Assembly (NCBI RefSeq): GCF_002844275.1
Contig: NZ_NXGX01000003.1
Span: 477,549 to 541,548 of the forward strand
Length of the DNA stretch: 64,000 nucleotides
Direction: 5' to 3'
DNA from: Thalassospira lohafexi
GTDB taxonomy: Bacteria; Pseudomonadota; Alphaproteobacteria; Rhodospirillales; Thalassospiraceae
Shown: positions 17,499-25,943 of the stretch, one piece after another
How the letters are laid out: each line of letters opens with the position of its first letter
Position numbering within the stretch: the stretch's first letter is position 1
The notes under the pieces: model-generated
Database searches by the model: none
Seen by the model: the letters and a program-made list of their open reading frames with translations, nothing else
Told to the model about the DNA's origin: nothing
Translations under genes and position numbers: made by a program

Positions 17499-17969
17499 TC
17501 AGAAGGCATAGCCAATTTTCTGATCGACCGAGAATTTGCCGCCGCCCCGGATCAGAACCGACAGAGCCAGCAAACCCCACATCAGTGGCATTTCAAAACC
17601 ACCCTCGTTCCAGAAATAGCCAGTTGGCAAATGGGTGCTGACGGCAATCGCCATAAAGACCACAACGGCTGCGGCAACCGGTCGGGTCAACAGCCCCACT
17701 GTCAGCATCAAGCCACCGACAAATTCCAGAAGTCCGATCATCAGCGCAAAGGCAAAGCCCGGCACAAACCCCATGCTTTCAAGCCAACCGGCTGTTCCTT
17801 CAAGGCCATAGCCGCCAAAGGCACCAAACAGTTTCTGTGCGCCGTGCGGCACCATCAAAAGGCCGGTTGTCACACGAATGATGACAGGCGACAGGGGCTC
17901 AAGCACATTCCATAGCGGTTCAAGCGCCGGAATGATCGCACGCGGTTTGTTATGTGAAAACTCACTCAT
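17499..17969 (-). CDS. DoxX family membrane protein
   Basis: A 157-residue membrane protein with four hydrophobic segments and the family pattern VTTGLLMVPHGAQKLFG, GLLEFVGGLMLTVGLLTRPVAA and FWNEGGFEMPLMWGLL. DoxX proteins are linked to quinone redox or oxidative stress, but most members have no proven function. The ATG at 17969 has GGAGA at good spacing, and the open frame above it has no support. It lies just downstream of a pirin gene, a common pairing; the pirin stop at 18007 is 37 bp before this start, so they are probably one transcript. Confidence 0.85.
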   Translation of the reverse strand: MSEFSHNKPRAIIPALEPLWNVLEPLSPVIIRVTTGLLMVPHGAQKLFGAFGGYGLEGTAGWLESMGFVPGFAFALMIGLLEFVGGLMLTVGLLTRPVAAAVVVFMAIAVSTHLPTGYFWNEGGFEMPLMWGLLALSVLIRGGGKFSVDQKIGYAF

Positions 17970-18006
17970 AACGTTCTCCAATATATCGCCTGTCCGGTGT
18001 TGCGGA

Positions 18007-18708
18007 TCAGGGGACCATGTCAAAAACAAGGGCTTCGGCGTTTGTGGCGTCGGTGAAAACAAGTTCGTCTTCATCCTTGATCGCCACACCGTCACCAGCG
18101 TTCAGGCTTTCGCCATTTACGGTCAGACTGCCGCGTGCGACCTGCACCCAGGCAAGACGTCCTTTTGCAATCTTGTGGTTGGCACTTTCCCCGTCATTAA
18201 GATGCGCGACATACAGATCGACATCCTGATGAATGGTGATTGAGCCATCCCGTCCCGTGCGGGACCCGATCAACGATAGACCAGAACCGGTATCACCGCG
18301 TGTGATTTCCTTTTCCTCGTACCCCGGCTCAAGTCCGGCGGCTTCGGGGATGACCCAGATTTGCAGGAAATGCACCGGATCGGTTTTCGAGTGGTTATAT
18401 TCCGAGTGACGAATGCCCGTTCCTGCGGTCATGCGTTGCAGACGCCCCGGACGGATAACAGAACCGGTGCCGATGCTGTCTTTATGTTCAAGCGCACCCT
18501 CGAGCACATAGGAAATGATTTCCATATCCTTGTGACCGTGGGTATCAAAACCAGCCCCGGCAATGACGCGGTCTTCGTTGATCACCCGAAGCGGCCCCCA
18601 TCCCATGCGGTTGGGATCATAATAATGGCCAAACGAAAAGCTGTGGTTGGAATCCAACCAGCCAAACTGTGCGCGGCCACGTGTTTTGGCGTCTATTTTG
18701 GTCAGCAT
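18007..18708 (-). CDS. Pirin family protein (YhhW-type, quercetin dioxygenase-like)
   Basis: A bicupin protein of 233 residues. The metal ligands are visible as His57 and His59 (THGHKDMEI) and His101 and Glu103 (GIRHSEYN), almost the numbering of human pirin and the YhhW group. Members bind Fe(II); some cleave quercetin, others act as redox-sensitive regulators, and the sequence does not decide which. GGAGG precedes the ATG at 18708; the frame is open to 18744. It is divergent from a LysR gene that probably regulates it together with DoxX. Confidence 0.9.
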   Translation of the reverse strand: MLTKIDAKTRGRAQFGWLDSNHSFSFGHYYDPNRMGWGPLRVINEDRVIAGAGFDTHGHKDMEIISYVLEGALEHKDSIGTGSVIRPGRLQRMTAGTGIRHSEYNHSKTDPVHFLQIWVIPEAAGLEPGYEEKEITRGDTGSGLSLIGSRTGRDGSITIHQDVDLYVAHLNDGESANHKIAKGRLAWVQVARGSLTVNGESLNAGDGVAIKDEDELVFTDATNAEALVFDMVP

Positions 18709-18761
18709 GTCTGCCTCCATGGGTTGATGTGGTGTTGGAAGCACAATACCCTTTTCACAAA

Positions 18762-18813
18762 ATGAGACAATTCATGTAATAATGCCCACAGCGTTGCATA
18801 TTATGCGACAATT
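18762..18813. promoter_or_regulatory. Repeated element between the pirin and LysR genes
   Basis: ATGAGACAATT at 18762-18772 recurs as ATGCGACAATT at 18803-18813, with starts 41 bp apart, about four helical turns. An inverted repeat GCATA-T-TATGC sits at 18796-18806, and ATGA...TCAT spans 18762-18775. The location between divergent genes suits a LysR-type recognition and activation site pair. Binding is not proven. Confidence 0.45.
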
Positions 18814-18845
18814 GAGGGTGATGTGCGGGGGAATGAGGAGCAGCC

Positions 18846-19757
18846 ATGGACAAACTGGTTAGTTTGCAAACATTCATTCGTGTGGTCGAAGACGGCAGCT
18901 TTGCCGCGGCCGCGCGCAAGATTGGTCAATCACGCTCACAGGTAAACCGCGCAGTGGCGGCCCTTGAAGATGATCTTGGCGTGCAGTTGTTAAACAGAAC
19001 CACCCGTCAGGTTTCAGTCACCCCAAGTGGTCAGGCCTATTACCAGCGGGCCAAGGGGATCCTTGCCGATTTGGGGGAGGCCGAAGAATCCATTCGCGAA
19101 AGCCGTGAAACCCCGTCTGGTGACATTCGTATCAATGCGCCAATGTCGTTTGGCACTTTGCATCTTGGCCCGGCATTGGTCGATTTTGCTGGTCTGTATC
19201 CGGATATTCGGGTCGAGCTGGCGCTAAATGATCACTTTATCGATCCGGTCGCCGATGGTTTTGACATGACGGTCCGCATCAGCCGACCATCGGAAACACT
19301 GGCCCTGATTGATCACGAAATCATTCCGATCAAGCGGGTTTTATGTGCGTCGCCGGACTTTATTCACACCCATGGGGAGCCAGATGACATTCGGGCCCTG
19401 ACCACATTGCCCTGCCTGCATTACGGCAATCTGCCATCCGGGGCGAGTTGGAAAATGACCGGGCCGGATGGGCCGGTTGCGGTTCAGGTTAATGGGGTGT
19501 TTTGTTGTAACAATGCCGAAGTCCTGCGTGATGCCGCATTGGCCGGGTTGGGGATTGCCGAAATTCCAACCTTTATTGCCGGGCCGGAATTGCAAACCGG
19601 GCGGCTGGTGACAATCTTGTGCGATTACACGCCGCCGGAACTGTTTTTATATTTGCTGTATCCGCCCAGTCGGCAACTGTCATCGCGTATCCGGTTGCTG
19701 GTTGATTTTATGCATGAACGGTTCGGCGGTCAGCCACGCTGGGATTTGGTGCAGTAA
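18846..19757 (+). CDS. LysR family transcriptional regulator (divergent from pirin)
   Basis: A 303-residue LysR protein: winged helix at about 1-60 (VSLQTFIRVVEDGSFAAAARKIGQSRSQVNRAVAALED), linker helix, then two-lobed effector domain (GDIRINAPMSFGTLHLGPALVDF). The N-terminal pattern matches the large group resembling DsdC/AaeR/PecT relatives that often regulate a divergent oxidoreductase. GAGGAG precedes the ATG by five bases. It probably controls the divergent pirin-DoxX unit through the repeated element between them. The effector is unknown. Confidence 0.92.
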   Translation: MDKLVSLQTFIRVVEDGSFAAAARKIGQSRSQVNRAVAALEDDLGVQLLNRTTRQVSVTPSGQAYYQRAKGILADLGEAEESIRESRETPSGDIRINAPMSFGTLHLGPALVDFAGLYPDIRVELALNDHFIDPVADGFDMTVRISRPSETLALIDHEIIPIKRVLCASPDFIHTHGEPDDIRALTTLPCLHYGNLPSGASWKMTGPDGPVAVQVNGVFCCNNAEVLRDAALAGLGIAEIPTFIAGPELQTGRLVTILCDYTPPELFLYLLYPPSRQLSSRIRLLVDFMHERFGGQPRWDLVQ

Positions 19758-19857
19758 TCAAATTGATCAAAAATACGCTCGGGCCAATCCAACCGGTTGC
19801 ACACTGCGTATTGACTATTAGGTTATCATTGAAACGTTTAGTCACGGTTGGGTCAGC

Positions 19858-20658
19858 ATGACACAATTTGAAATGCCAACATTGATGATGGTTGCACATG
19901 GCAACAGTGGCAATGGCGGTGATCCCGCCGGGCAACTGGCGGCAAAGGTCCGCGATCGTTGGGATGGGCGTGTCAGTTTCGGTTATATGCGCAGTCAACC
20001 GTCTGTTTCAGATCAGCTTGACCACTTAAAGCAGTTTGGTGATGCCGACCGATTGATCCTTTTCCCGCTGTTTTTCAGCGAAGGCTATCTGGTGTTTGAA
20101 GAACTGCCCAAGAACCTTGAGGACGCTGGCCTGAACGATGCGGTGATCCTGCCACCGGCGATCAATTTGCCGGGCTTTACCCAAATGGTTGCCGACCATG
20201 TGCAGGATGGCATCGCGCGGCGCGGTTGGCAGGCATCGGATACATCGGTGTTTCTTGTCCCGCATGGTTTGAAAACCCTGACCGAAGCCTTGCCGGAGAC
20301 GTTGCGGTTTGCCGATGACCTGTCGCGGTTCTGCCCGTCGGCGGAAATTGTGGTGGGCAATATCGAAGGTCACCCATCTCTGGCTGATTGGCGCGATTTG
20401 GGATCGCGCAAAAATGCGTTGATTGTCCCGATGCTTGCGGGCGGGGGCATGCATGCGCGCGATGATTTACCACAGTTGATTTCTGCGCGTCCGGGTGAGG
20501 AAATCGAAATTCTTGCGCCAATCGGACAGTGGGACGAACTGCCAACCCTCGTCATTGCGGAAGCCAACCGTCATGTTGCCCGGTTTGGCAAATATGCTGT
20601 GCCACTTGGCCCGACCGGTTATGATTTGTGGTCAGAAAGAATGGCGCGTTCGGCCTAA
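19858..20658 (+). CDS. CbiX/sirohydrochlorin chelatase-like protein, two tandem half-domains
   Basis: A 266-residue cytosolic protein with two related halves. The first starts TLMMVAHGNSGNGGDPAG (His about 14), the second VFLVPHGLKTLTEALPETL (His about 136). The second half ends its core with VPMLAGGGMHARDDLP (His about 199), as in the usual G-G-H-H-x-x-D-D-P motif. The matching place in the first half reads FPLFFSEGYLVF and lacks His. This fits CbiX-like class II chelatases that insert Co or Fe into sirohydrochlorin, but no corrin or sirohaem genes are nearby and half the ligand set is missing, so another metal or a non-catalytic role is possible. Confidence 0.62.
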   Translation: MTQFEMPTLMMVAHGNSGNGGDPAGQLAAKVRDRWDGRVSFGYMRSQPSVSDQLDHLKQFGDADRLILFPLFFSEGYLVFEELPKNLEDAGLNDAVILPPAINLPGFTQMVADHVQDGIARRGWQASDTSVFLVPHGLKTLTEALPETLRFADDLSRFCPSAEIVVGNIEGHPSLADWRDLGSRKNALIVPMLAGGGMHARDDLPQLISARPGEEIEILAPIGQWDELPTLVIAEANRHVARFGKYAVPLGPTGYDLWSERMARSA

Positions 20659-20687
20659 AGGCTGTTGTTGGTGATGGGCCGGGGATT

Positions 20688-21620
20688 TTATCCCAGAACG
20701 GGTTTGAATTTGGTTTCTGCCGACTTTTTCAACAGATAATCGCGAAACGTCCGGGCTGAACTTGTCAGGTTTTCATCGCCTTCATGGGCGATCAGCAATT
20801 GACGTTTGGCCCAGTCATCAGCAATCGGCGCACCAGAAATGTTCATATGCCCGACATATCCGGCAACAGAACTTTTGCGTAAGAACCCGATGCCCAGTCC
20901 AGCGGCAATCATCTGACGCAGGGATCCAAACCGCACGACCTTGATGTGCGGGTGCATGTCGAGTTTCAATTTCGATGCTGCTTCGCTGATCAGATCATCA
21001 ATCACCCCGCCTTCGTGTAACGAGATGATGTCGTATTTGGCGGCGTCAGAAAATTTGACCGGTTTTGGATTGGTATCGTCGCTGATCAGGGGGTGACCTT
21101 TGGGGGTGACGACCCAGATCGGATCATCACAAAACACATCATGCTTTAAATCCCCACGCGGGCTGTTATCGGCCAGAATGGCCAGATCAGCCCGTCCTTC
21201 GCGGACGGCCTCGGCACTTTCGCGCGATGTCAGTTCGCGAACATCAACGGTGATATCGGGAAAGTCGCGTTCGAAATCAGCCAGAAAATTTGGCAGGCCG
21301 GTCAAAATGGCCGATGTGACGGCGGCAAGATAGATTTTGCCTTTCTCGCCAACATTGAAATCGCGCAATTCATTGGAAAGATGATTGAGGTCGCCCAGAA
21401 GCTTCTCGCCGTAGCGGGCAAAAATCTCGCCTTCTTCGGTCGGTTCGACCCCGCGCGGCAGGCGGCGCAACAGTTTGACACCCAGCATGGCCTCAAGCTC
21501 GCCGATGCGGCGACTGACTGCCGACGTCGCGATATGTTCGCGCCGTGCTGCTTCATTAATGCTTCCGGCGCGCACAATGGCGACAAACAACCGGATGGTA
21601 ACAATATCAAACTTTTGCAT
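20688..21620 (-). CDS. LysR family transcriptional regulator
   Basis: A 310-residue LysR protein: winged helix with FDIVTIRLFVAIVRAGSINEAARR near the start and HIATSAVSRRIGELEAMLGVKLLRR in the recognition helix, then the effector domain (KIYLAAVTSAILTGLPNFLADF). It converges with the CbiX-like gene. No divergent metabolic operon is evident; the next gene upstream is a small unknown protein on the same strand. Its target cannot be named from context. Confidence 0.9.
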   Translation of the reverse strand: MQKFDIVTIRLFVAIVRAGSINEAARREHIATSAVSRRIGELEAMLGVKLLRRLPRGVEPTEEGEIFARYGEKLLGDLNHLSNELRDFNVGEKGKIYLAAVTSAILTGLPNFLADFERDFPDITVDVRELTSRESAEAVREGRADLAILADNSPRGDLKHDVFCDDPIWVVTPKGHPLISDDTNPKPVKFSDAAKYDIISLHEGGVIDDLISEAASKLKLDMHPHIKVVRFGSLRQMIAAGLGIGFLRKSSVAGYVGHMNISGAPIADDWAKRQLLIAHEGDENLTSSARTFRDYLLKKSAETKFKPVLG

Positions 21621-21712
21621 AGAACCGTTTTCGGTGGTTCAACCAAAAGCGTCAAGCGCTTTGAACGTGCGGTGATTTGCAGATCGTTGCACGGGGCGCT
21701 CGCGAGGGTGAA

Positions 21713-21889
21713 TTAACCCTCGACCTTGCGCCACGCATTGTTCCAATCCGCGGTCAGTTCGGCGTGATTTTTGGCCTGCGAAGCCTTCATGATCACGGCA
21801 ACCTGAAGTGCGCGGACAAAGCTGGTGAACCAGCCGGTACGGACTTCACGTTCGATGGTGGTGCTGTCTTTAAAAGCAATCGTCGTCAT
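21713..21889 (-). CDS. Small hypothetical protein, 58 aa
   Basis: I do not recognise a family. The product begins MTTIAFKDSTTIERE, has a central helix-like stretch (WFTSFVRALQVAVIMKASQAK) and ends ADWNNAWRKVEG. The size and Trp- and Arg-containing helix recall small regulatory proteins of alphaproteobacteria, but there is no DUF1127 motif. AGGAAA lies just before the ATG at 21889; a GTG at 21946 would lengthen it by 19 residues without a close ribosome-binding site. Confidence 0.5.
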   Translation of the reverse strand: MTTIAFKDSTTIEREVRTGWFTSFVRALQVAVIMKASQAKNHAELTADWNNAWRKVEG

Positions 21890-22204
21890 GATGTTTTCCT
21901 TTACGGCATACTGTTCGTCTGCGGTGATTTCAGAAATATCAAACACCGGGTCTGACGACTATTCTCCTTTCACCGCTATCCCGTTCTTGTTTGGAGAACG
22001 ATAGGGTTAAGGCATTGAAATAAAGACGTTAAATAGATACTGCTGTGCAGCATGATTTAAGCTTCCAGCCATCTATAGGGTATTTTGGAGGTGGGATCGG
22101 TGGGGATGGCTGGCGGGCATTGGCATGCTTCACGGGCCGGGTAAACATCTGCTATAGCTTGGGGTCAGACCCTAGATAAAGTTTTCACCACAAAGGCCGC
22201 AACC

Positions 22205-22654
22205 ATGACTGCAATTGACGACAATCTTGCCTATGAACAGTCCAGTGGCAGTGGCCTGCAAAACCATCTGGGATACCGCTTGGTGGAGTGGTCGGAAAAC
22301 CATGCTGTGATTGAGCTCGACATCAAGGATTATCACCGCAACCGCGGGGGCATTCTGCATGGCGGGGTTTTGGCGACTTTGCTAGATACCGTATCGGGGT
22401 ATGCGGTGTGTTACTGCCCGGTGCCGGGAAATGTCCGTAAATCGGTCACACTGACCCTGACTACCAATTTCATAGGGGCGGGCACGGATGGGATTGTGCG
22501 TGTAGTGGGTCGGAAACAGGGCGGCGGGCGCAAGATCGTCTTTACCGAAGCAACCGCCTATAGCGCCGACGGTGATGTGATCGGAACCGCCGCCGGGACT
22601 TTTAAATATCAGCGTGGCAGCGATGATCCCAACGGTATCCCGCGCGACGCCTGA
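22205..22654 (+). CDS. PaaI family hotdog thioesterase
   Basis: Predicted acyl-CoA thioesterase of the PaaI/YdiI group, 149 residues. The family motif is clear: HRNRGGILHGGVLATLLDTVSGYAV, with the HGG loop that binds CoA and an Asp at the helix start acting in hydrolysis. The beta-sheet core reads KSVTLTLTTNFIGAG. AAAGG precedes the ATG. It is a single gene between a small unknown gene and the convergent aldehyde dehydrogenase; the acyl substrate is not readable. Confidence 0.88.
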   Translation: MTAIDDNLAYEQSSGSGLQNHLGYRLVEWSENHAVIELDIKDYHRNRGGILHGGVLATLLDTVSGYAVCYCPVPGNVRKSVTLTLTTNFIGAGTDGIVRVVGRKQGGGRKIVFTEATAYSADGDVIGTAAGTFKYQRGSDDPNGIPRDA

Positions 22655-22680
22655 CAAAGGTATTTGCATTCCTCATACAA

Positions 22681-22708
22681 AAAGGCGCGACCCTATGGCC
22701 GCGCCTTT
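22681..22708 (-). terminator. Terminator after the aldehyde dehydrogenase gene (possibly bidirectional)
   Basis: Stem AAAGGCGCG/CGCGCCTTT with a ten-base loop lies between the two convergent stops. The minus strand continues with more T residues, so it best serves the aldehyde dehydrogenase gene. Confidence 0.75.
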
Positions 22709-22731
22709 CATTTGTGTGACCATTGATGGTC

Positions 22732-24309
22732 TTAGCTTGGCATTTGCCATTTGCCATTGACCAGACGCGGAATGTTCAGCGGGTTGGCATCCTGAATGGC
22801 GGCTGGCAGCAGCGCATCCGGGAAGGCCTGATAGGAAACCGGACGGATAAAGCGTTTGATCGCCAGCGACCCGACCGAGGTCGAACGCGAGTCTGTGCTT
22901 GCCGGGTATGGCCCGCCATGCACCATGGAATGGCAAACCTCGACACCGGTTGGCCAACCGTTGATCAGGATACGACCGGCACATTTTTCCAATGCCGGGC
23001 GCAGTTTGCCTGCAACGTCTGAATCGCCATCAACCATGTGAACAGTTGCGGTCAACTGACCAATCAGGGTTGCTGACAGGGCAATCATTTCATCAACAGT
23101 GTCACATTCAACAATGATACCGGCCGGACCGAACATTTCCTCGGCCAGTTCCGGGTTGGCTTTCCAGTCAGCCGCCGTGGTGCGGAAGATCGCCGGGCTG
23201 CCTTCGAATTTGCCATCAGAATCACGGCGTTTCAGCGCACAGGTGACTTTGCCATGTTTGCTCATGGCGTCGGTGACATCGTGATAGGCACTTGAAACAC
23301 GGTCGGTCAGCATGGCAGTTCCGCCAACCTGACCAAGCTCAGAGGCAGCCGTGTCAACAAAGGCATCAAGATCGGCACCCTTAACCGCGATCAGAAGACC
23401 CGGATTGGTACAGAACTGGCCAACACCCATGGTCAGTGACCCGACCCAGCCCTTGGCAATTTCGGTGGCCTTTTCGCCCATGGCTTTGGGCAGAAGGAAG
23501 ACCGGGTTGTTTGAGCCAAGCTCGCCGTAGAACGGGATCGGTTCCGGGCGCGATACCGCGATATCAAACAGCGCACGACCGCCACCGGTCGACCCGGTAA
23601 AGCCCACGGCCTTGATCAGCGGATGGGCAACCAGTGCCTGACCAACTTTGCGTGTGCCGCCATGGATCAGGCTAAACACGCCTTTGGGCATGCCGGTTTT
23701 GGCAACGGCGGCTTCAATTGCCTTGGCAACGACTTCTGAGGTGCCGGGATGGGCAGCATGGCCCTTAAACACAACCGGGCAACCAGCAGCCAGGGCCGAT
23801 GCGGTATCACCGCCAGCAGTCGAAAAGGCCAGCGGGAAGTTGGACGCGCCAAACACACCAATCGGACCCAGCGCCTTGTTCATCACACGCAGATCAGGTT
23901 TTGGCAGCGGCTGACGGTCTGGCTGTGCGGTTTCAATGCGGGCTTCGAACCATGAGCCTTCTTCGATCCAGTCAGCAAAGAAGCGCAACTGTCCAACGGT
24001 ACGGCCGCGCTCGCCGGTCAGGCGTGCAGCAGGCAGAGCTGATTCAAGGGTGCCGATTTCGGTGATTTCGTCGCCGCGTGCATCAATCTCATCAGCAATC
24101 GCGCGCAGGAATTCTGCGCGTTTGGCTGGCAGCATGGCGGCGAATTCTTCGGCACAGGCTTGTGCGGCGGTAACAGCCTGATCAACCAGTTCTTCTGTGC
24201 CGTGCTGAAATTTGGTTGGCAGTTTGTTGCCGGTTGCCGGGCTGTCGGCCTGAAATACGTCCGGCCCATTGAGCCATTCACCGGCGATATAATGCTGTCC
24301 ACTAAGCAT
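22732..24309 (-). CDS. Aldehyde dehydrogenase, alpha-ketoglutaric semialdehyde (2,5-dioxovalerate) dehydrogenase type
   Basis: NAD(P)-dependent enzyme of 525 residues, probably oxidising 2,5-dioxovalerate to 2-oxoglutarate at the end of sugar-acid or hydroxyproline breakdown. Catalytic Cys about 300 is in GVGQFCTNPG, general-base Glu about 263 in YGELGSNNPV, and oxyanion Asn about 157 in GASNFPLAF. The long N-terminus, LTGERGRTVGQLRFFADWI and the PDRQPLPKPDLRVMNKALGP spacing are typical of this group rather than of generic aldehyde dehydrogenases. AGGAG precedes the ATG. No sugar-acid genes are adjacent, so the pathway is inferred from family only. Confidence 0.82.
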   Translation of the reverse strand: MLSGQHYIAGEWLNGPDVFQADSPATGNKLPTKFQHGTEELVDQAVTAAQACAEEFAAMLPAKRAEFLRAIADEIDARGDEITEIGTLESALPAARLTGERGRTVGQLRFFADWIEEGSWFEARIETAQPDRQPLPKPDLRVMNKALGPIGVFGASNFPLAFSTAGGDTASALAAGCPVVFKGHAAHPGTSEVVAKAIEAAVAKTGMPKGVFSLIHGGTRKVGQALVAHPLIKAVGFTGSTGGGRALFDIAVSRPEPIPFYGELGSNNPVFLLPKAMGEKATEIAKGWVGSLTMGVGQFCTNPGLLIAVKGADLDAFVDTAASELGQVGGTAMLTDRVSSAYHDVTDAMSKHGKVTCALKRRDSDGKFEGSPAIFRTTAADWKANPELAEEMFGPAGIIVECDTVDEMIALSATLIGQLTATVHMVDGDSDVAGKLRPALEKCAGRILINGWPTGVEVCHSMVHGGPYPASTDSRSTSVGSLAIKRFIRPVSYQAFPDALLPAAIQDANPLNIPRLVNGKWQMPS

Positions 24310-24893
24310 GTAGGTCTCCTATGAGATGTAAGTCCTGTGACTTTGTATGTACCGCGCGATCCAGTTCAGACCGCGGCAGATGCCAGGCATCGCGGCAGTC
24401 CAAAGGGCGCAGTCTTGATAAACTCGGCGCAGCTTAGGTTCTCGGCCCCCGGATGTAAACATCATACAATATGATAATATTGCGGCGGGGCCGTATTTGA
24501 TGGTTTTTCGGACAGTAACAGGCTCATTTATGCTGGTCGAATATTTTATACAATGCTTGCTGGCTATCGGTTTAGGGTGGTTTTGAGGTTGCGACCGGAA
24601 CGCGCCAATTGTCAGATTTTCGATATCAGGTCTGCGCCCGATGTGGTGCACGCACCTTGTGGCGGGTGACTTGGTCATGGTGTCGGCATGATCGGCATGC
24701 TGTCTGCCGCGTAAAACTGTCTAAGGGTAAAGCTGCTTCTTACATTTAACGGTACAGGACATGATGTTGTTCCCCGCGATGACCGGAGATGACGGGGATC
24801 ATCATTGCTTTGCCCATGTTGACGGACGCATCACAGTCACAGTTAAGGATGTTGGCGTAGGGAGTTGTCCGGTTTGGCTTGGCTTGATTGAGC
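24310..24893. other. 584-bp region without a convincing gene
   Basis: Open frames here have poor protein character and no family match by eye. AT-rich parts around 24455-24480 and 24538-24556 may hold the aldehyde dehydrogenase promoter. The inverted repeat ATCAT-ACAAT-ATGAT at 24461-24475 is a possible operator. I see no RNA gene. Confidence 0.5.
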
Positions 24894-25625
24894 TTAGCTG
24901 GCTTCGGATCTTGGTGTGCGGCCAAAGATGCTGGCAAAGTCGGTTTTGCCGGGTTTGGGGCGCTGAAGCTGCAACCGGTCGCGGATGGCATCAAGATGGC
25001 GGGACATTTCGGCGGCTGCCACATCGGGATCGCCACCGAGTAATGCATCAAGCAAGCGGTCATGTTCGCTGTGAGAGCAATCAACCGGCTGCGGGCTTTC
25101 ATACATCGCAATGATCAATGAGCTTCGCAAAATCAGCCGCTCCAAAAATTCCTCGATCACCAGATTGCCGGTCAGACGGGCCAGAAGAAGATGGAACTCA
25201 CCCGATAAAATGATGGCGGCGCGGTGATCGCCGTCATGGTGGGCCGCATGTTCGCGCGCCAGATGGCTTCTGATTTGATCGGCACGTTCCGGCGTCATGC
25301 TGGTGGCCACTTTGCGGGCAACACCGTCCTCAATCATGCGGCGCGCAGAAAACACCTCAATCGCTTCGTTGATGGTGGGTTCGGCAATAAAGGCGCCGCG
25401 ATTGGGCACAAGATTGATCAGTTTGTCATGGGCAAGCTGCAGGAACGTCGCACGGATTCGCGCCCGACTGACGCCAAACGTCTTGGCCAGATCTTCCTCG
25501 ACCAGTTTCATGCCCGGTTCCAGCCTGCGATCAAGAATCGCATCGAGCATTTCCTGATAGATCATTTCCTCCGGGCGGAGCTTCCCGCTGCCCTTGTAGG
25601 CGCCCGAATCTTCGGCCTTGGCCAT
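24894..25625 (-). CDS. GntR family regulator, FadR/FCD subgroup
   Basis: 243 residues. The N-terminal winged helix has the GntR pattern ILDRRLEPGMKLVEEDLAKTFGVSRARIRATFLQLAHDKLINLVPNRGAFI. The FCD effector domain follows with its metal-binding His and Asp residues (EFHLLLARLTGN and a later SEHDRLLDALLGGD). The long divergent region before the ABC operon carries repeated ATTGTT/AACAAT half-sites, two of them close to this start, so the protein probably represses itself and the operon. The effector is likely the imported compound. Confidence 0.9.
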   Translation of the reverse strand: MAKAEDSGAYKGSGKLRPEEMIYQEMLDAILDRRLEPGMKLVEEDLAKTFGVSRARIRATFLQLAHDKLINLVPNRGAFIAEPTINEAIEVFSARRMIEDGVARKVATSMTPERADQIRSHLAREHAAHHDGDHRAAIILSGEFHLLLARLTGNLVIEEFLERLILRSSLIIAMYESPQPVDCSHSEHDRLLDALLGGDPDVAAAEMSRHLDAIRDRLQLQRPKPGKTDFASIFGRTPRSEAS

Positions 25626-25681
25626 CGTGACGATTCTTTCCGTTCGTTCATGTTTTTTAGGTGTGGGTTTATTTCTACAAA

Positions 25682-25702
25682 ATTGTTGACGATTTTAACA
25701 AT
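25682..25702. promoter_or_regulatory. Putative GntR operator upstream of the GntR gene
   Basis: Half-site ATTGTT (25682-25687) and its inverse AACAAT (25697-25702), nine bases apart, lie about 57 bp upstream of the GntR start. The same half-sites form the palindrome at 25907-25918. Confidence 0.5.
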
Positions 25703-25906
25703 AAAAAATCCAAGAGGTCAGTTTCATCCTTTTCCATATGATTGCATTAATAATCACCAATCAAACCAGAATGCGTAAAAAACGCGCAAATGATGTGCAG
25801 AAAACAAGCAGGGCTTCTGCGGTTTGTATGAATGTTTAAGCTGACTCCCGCACAAAACAGCCAATAAGAACAAGTGGCACGCATTTTGCCAGCAATCGAC
25901 AATAAT

Positions 25907-25918
25907 ATTGTTAACAAT
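25907..25918. promoter_or_regulatory. Putative GntR operator upstream of the ABC operon
   Basis: ATTGTTAACAAT is a perfect 12-bp palindrome 26 bp before the start of the ATPase gene. It would block transcription or translation initiation if bound. It shares half-sites with 25682-25702. Confidence 0.55.
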
Positions 25919-25943
25919 TTTGCGTGCAGCGACGGGTGAGCGA

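Noticed and set aside
21968..22010. Hairpin-like sequence (CTAT..CGTTCT / AGAACG..ATAG) between a small gene and the thioesterase gene
   Set aside because: The stem has a bulge, neither strand has a T-run, and it is not placed clearly relative to either gene.
24319..24678. Minus-strand open frame (119 aa) in the gap before the aldehyde dehydrogenase gene
   Set aside because: The peptide looks random, with scattered Cys, His and Pro and no domain; I leave the region as non-coding.
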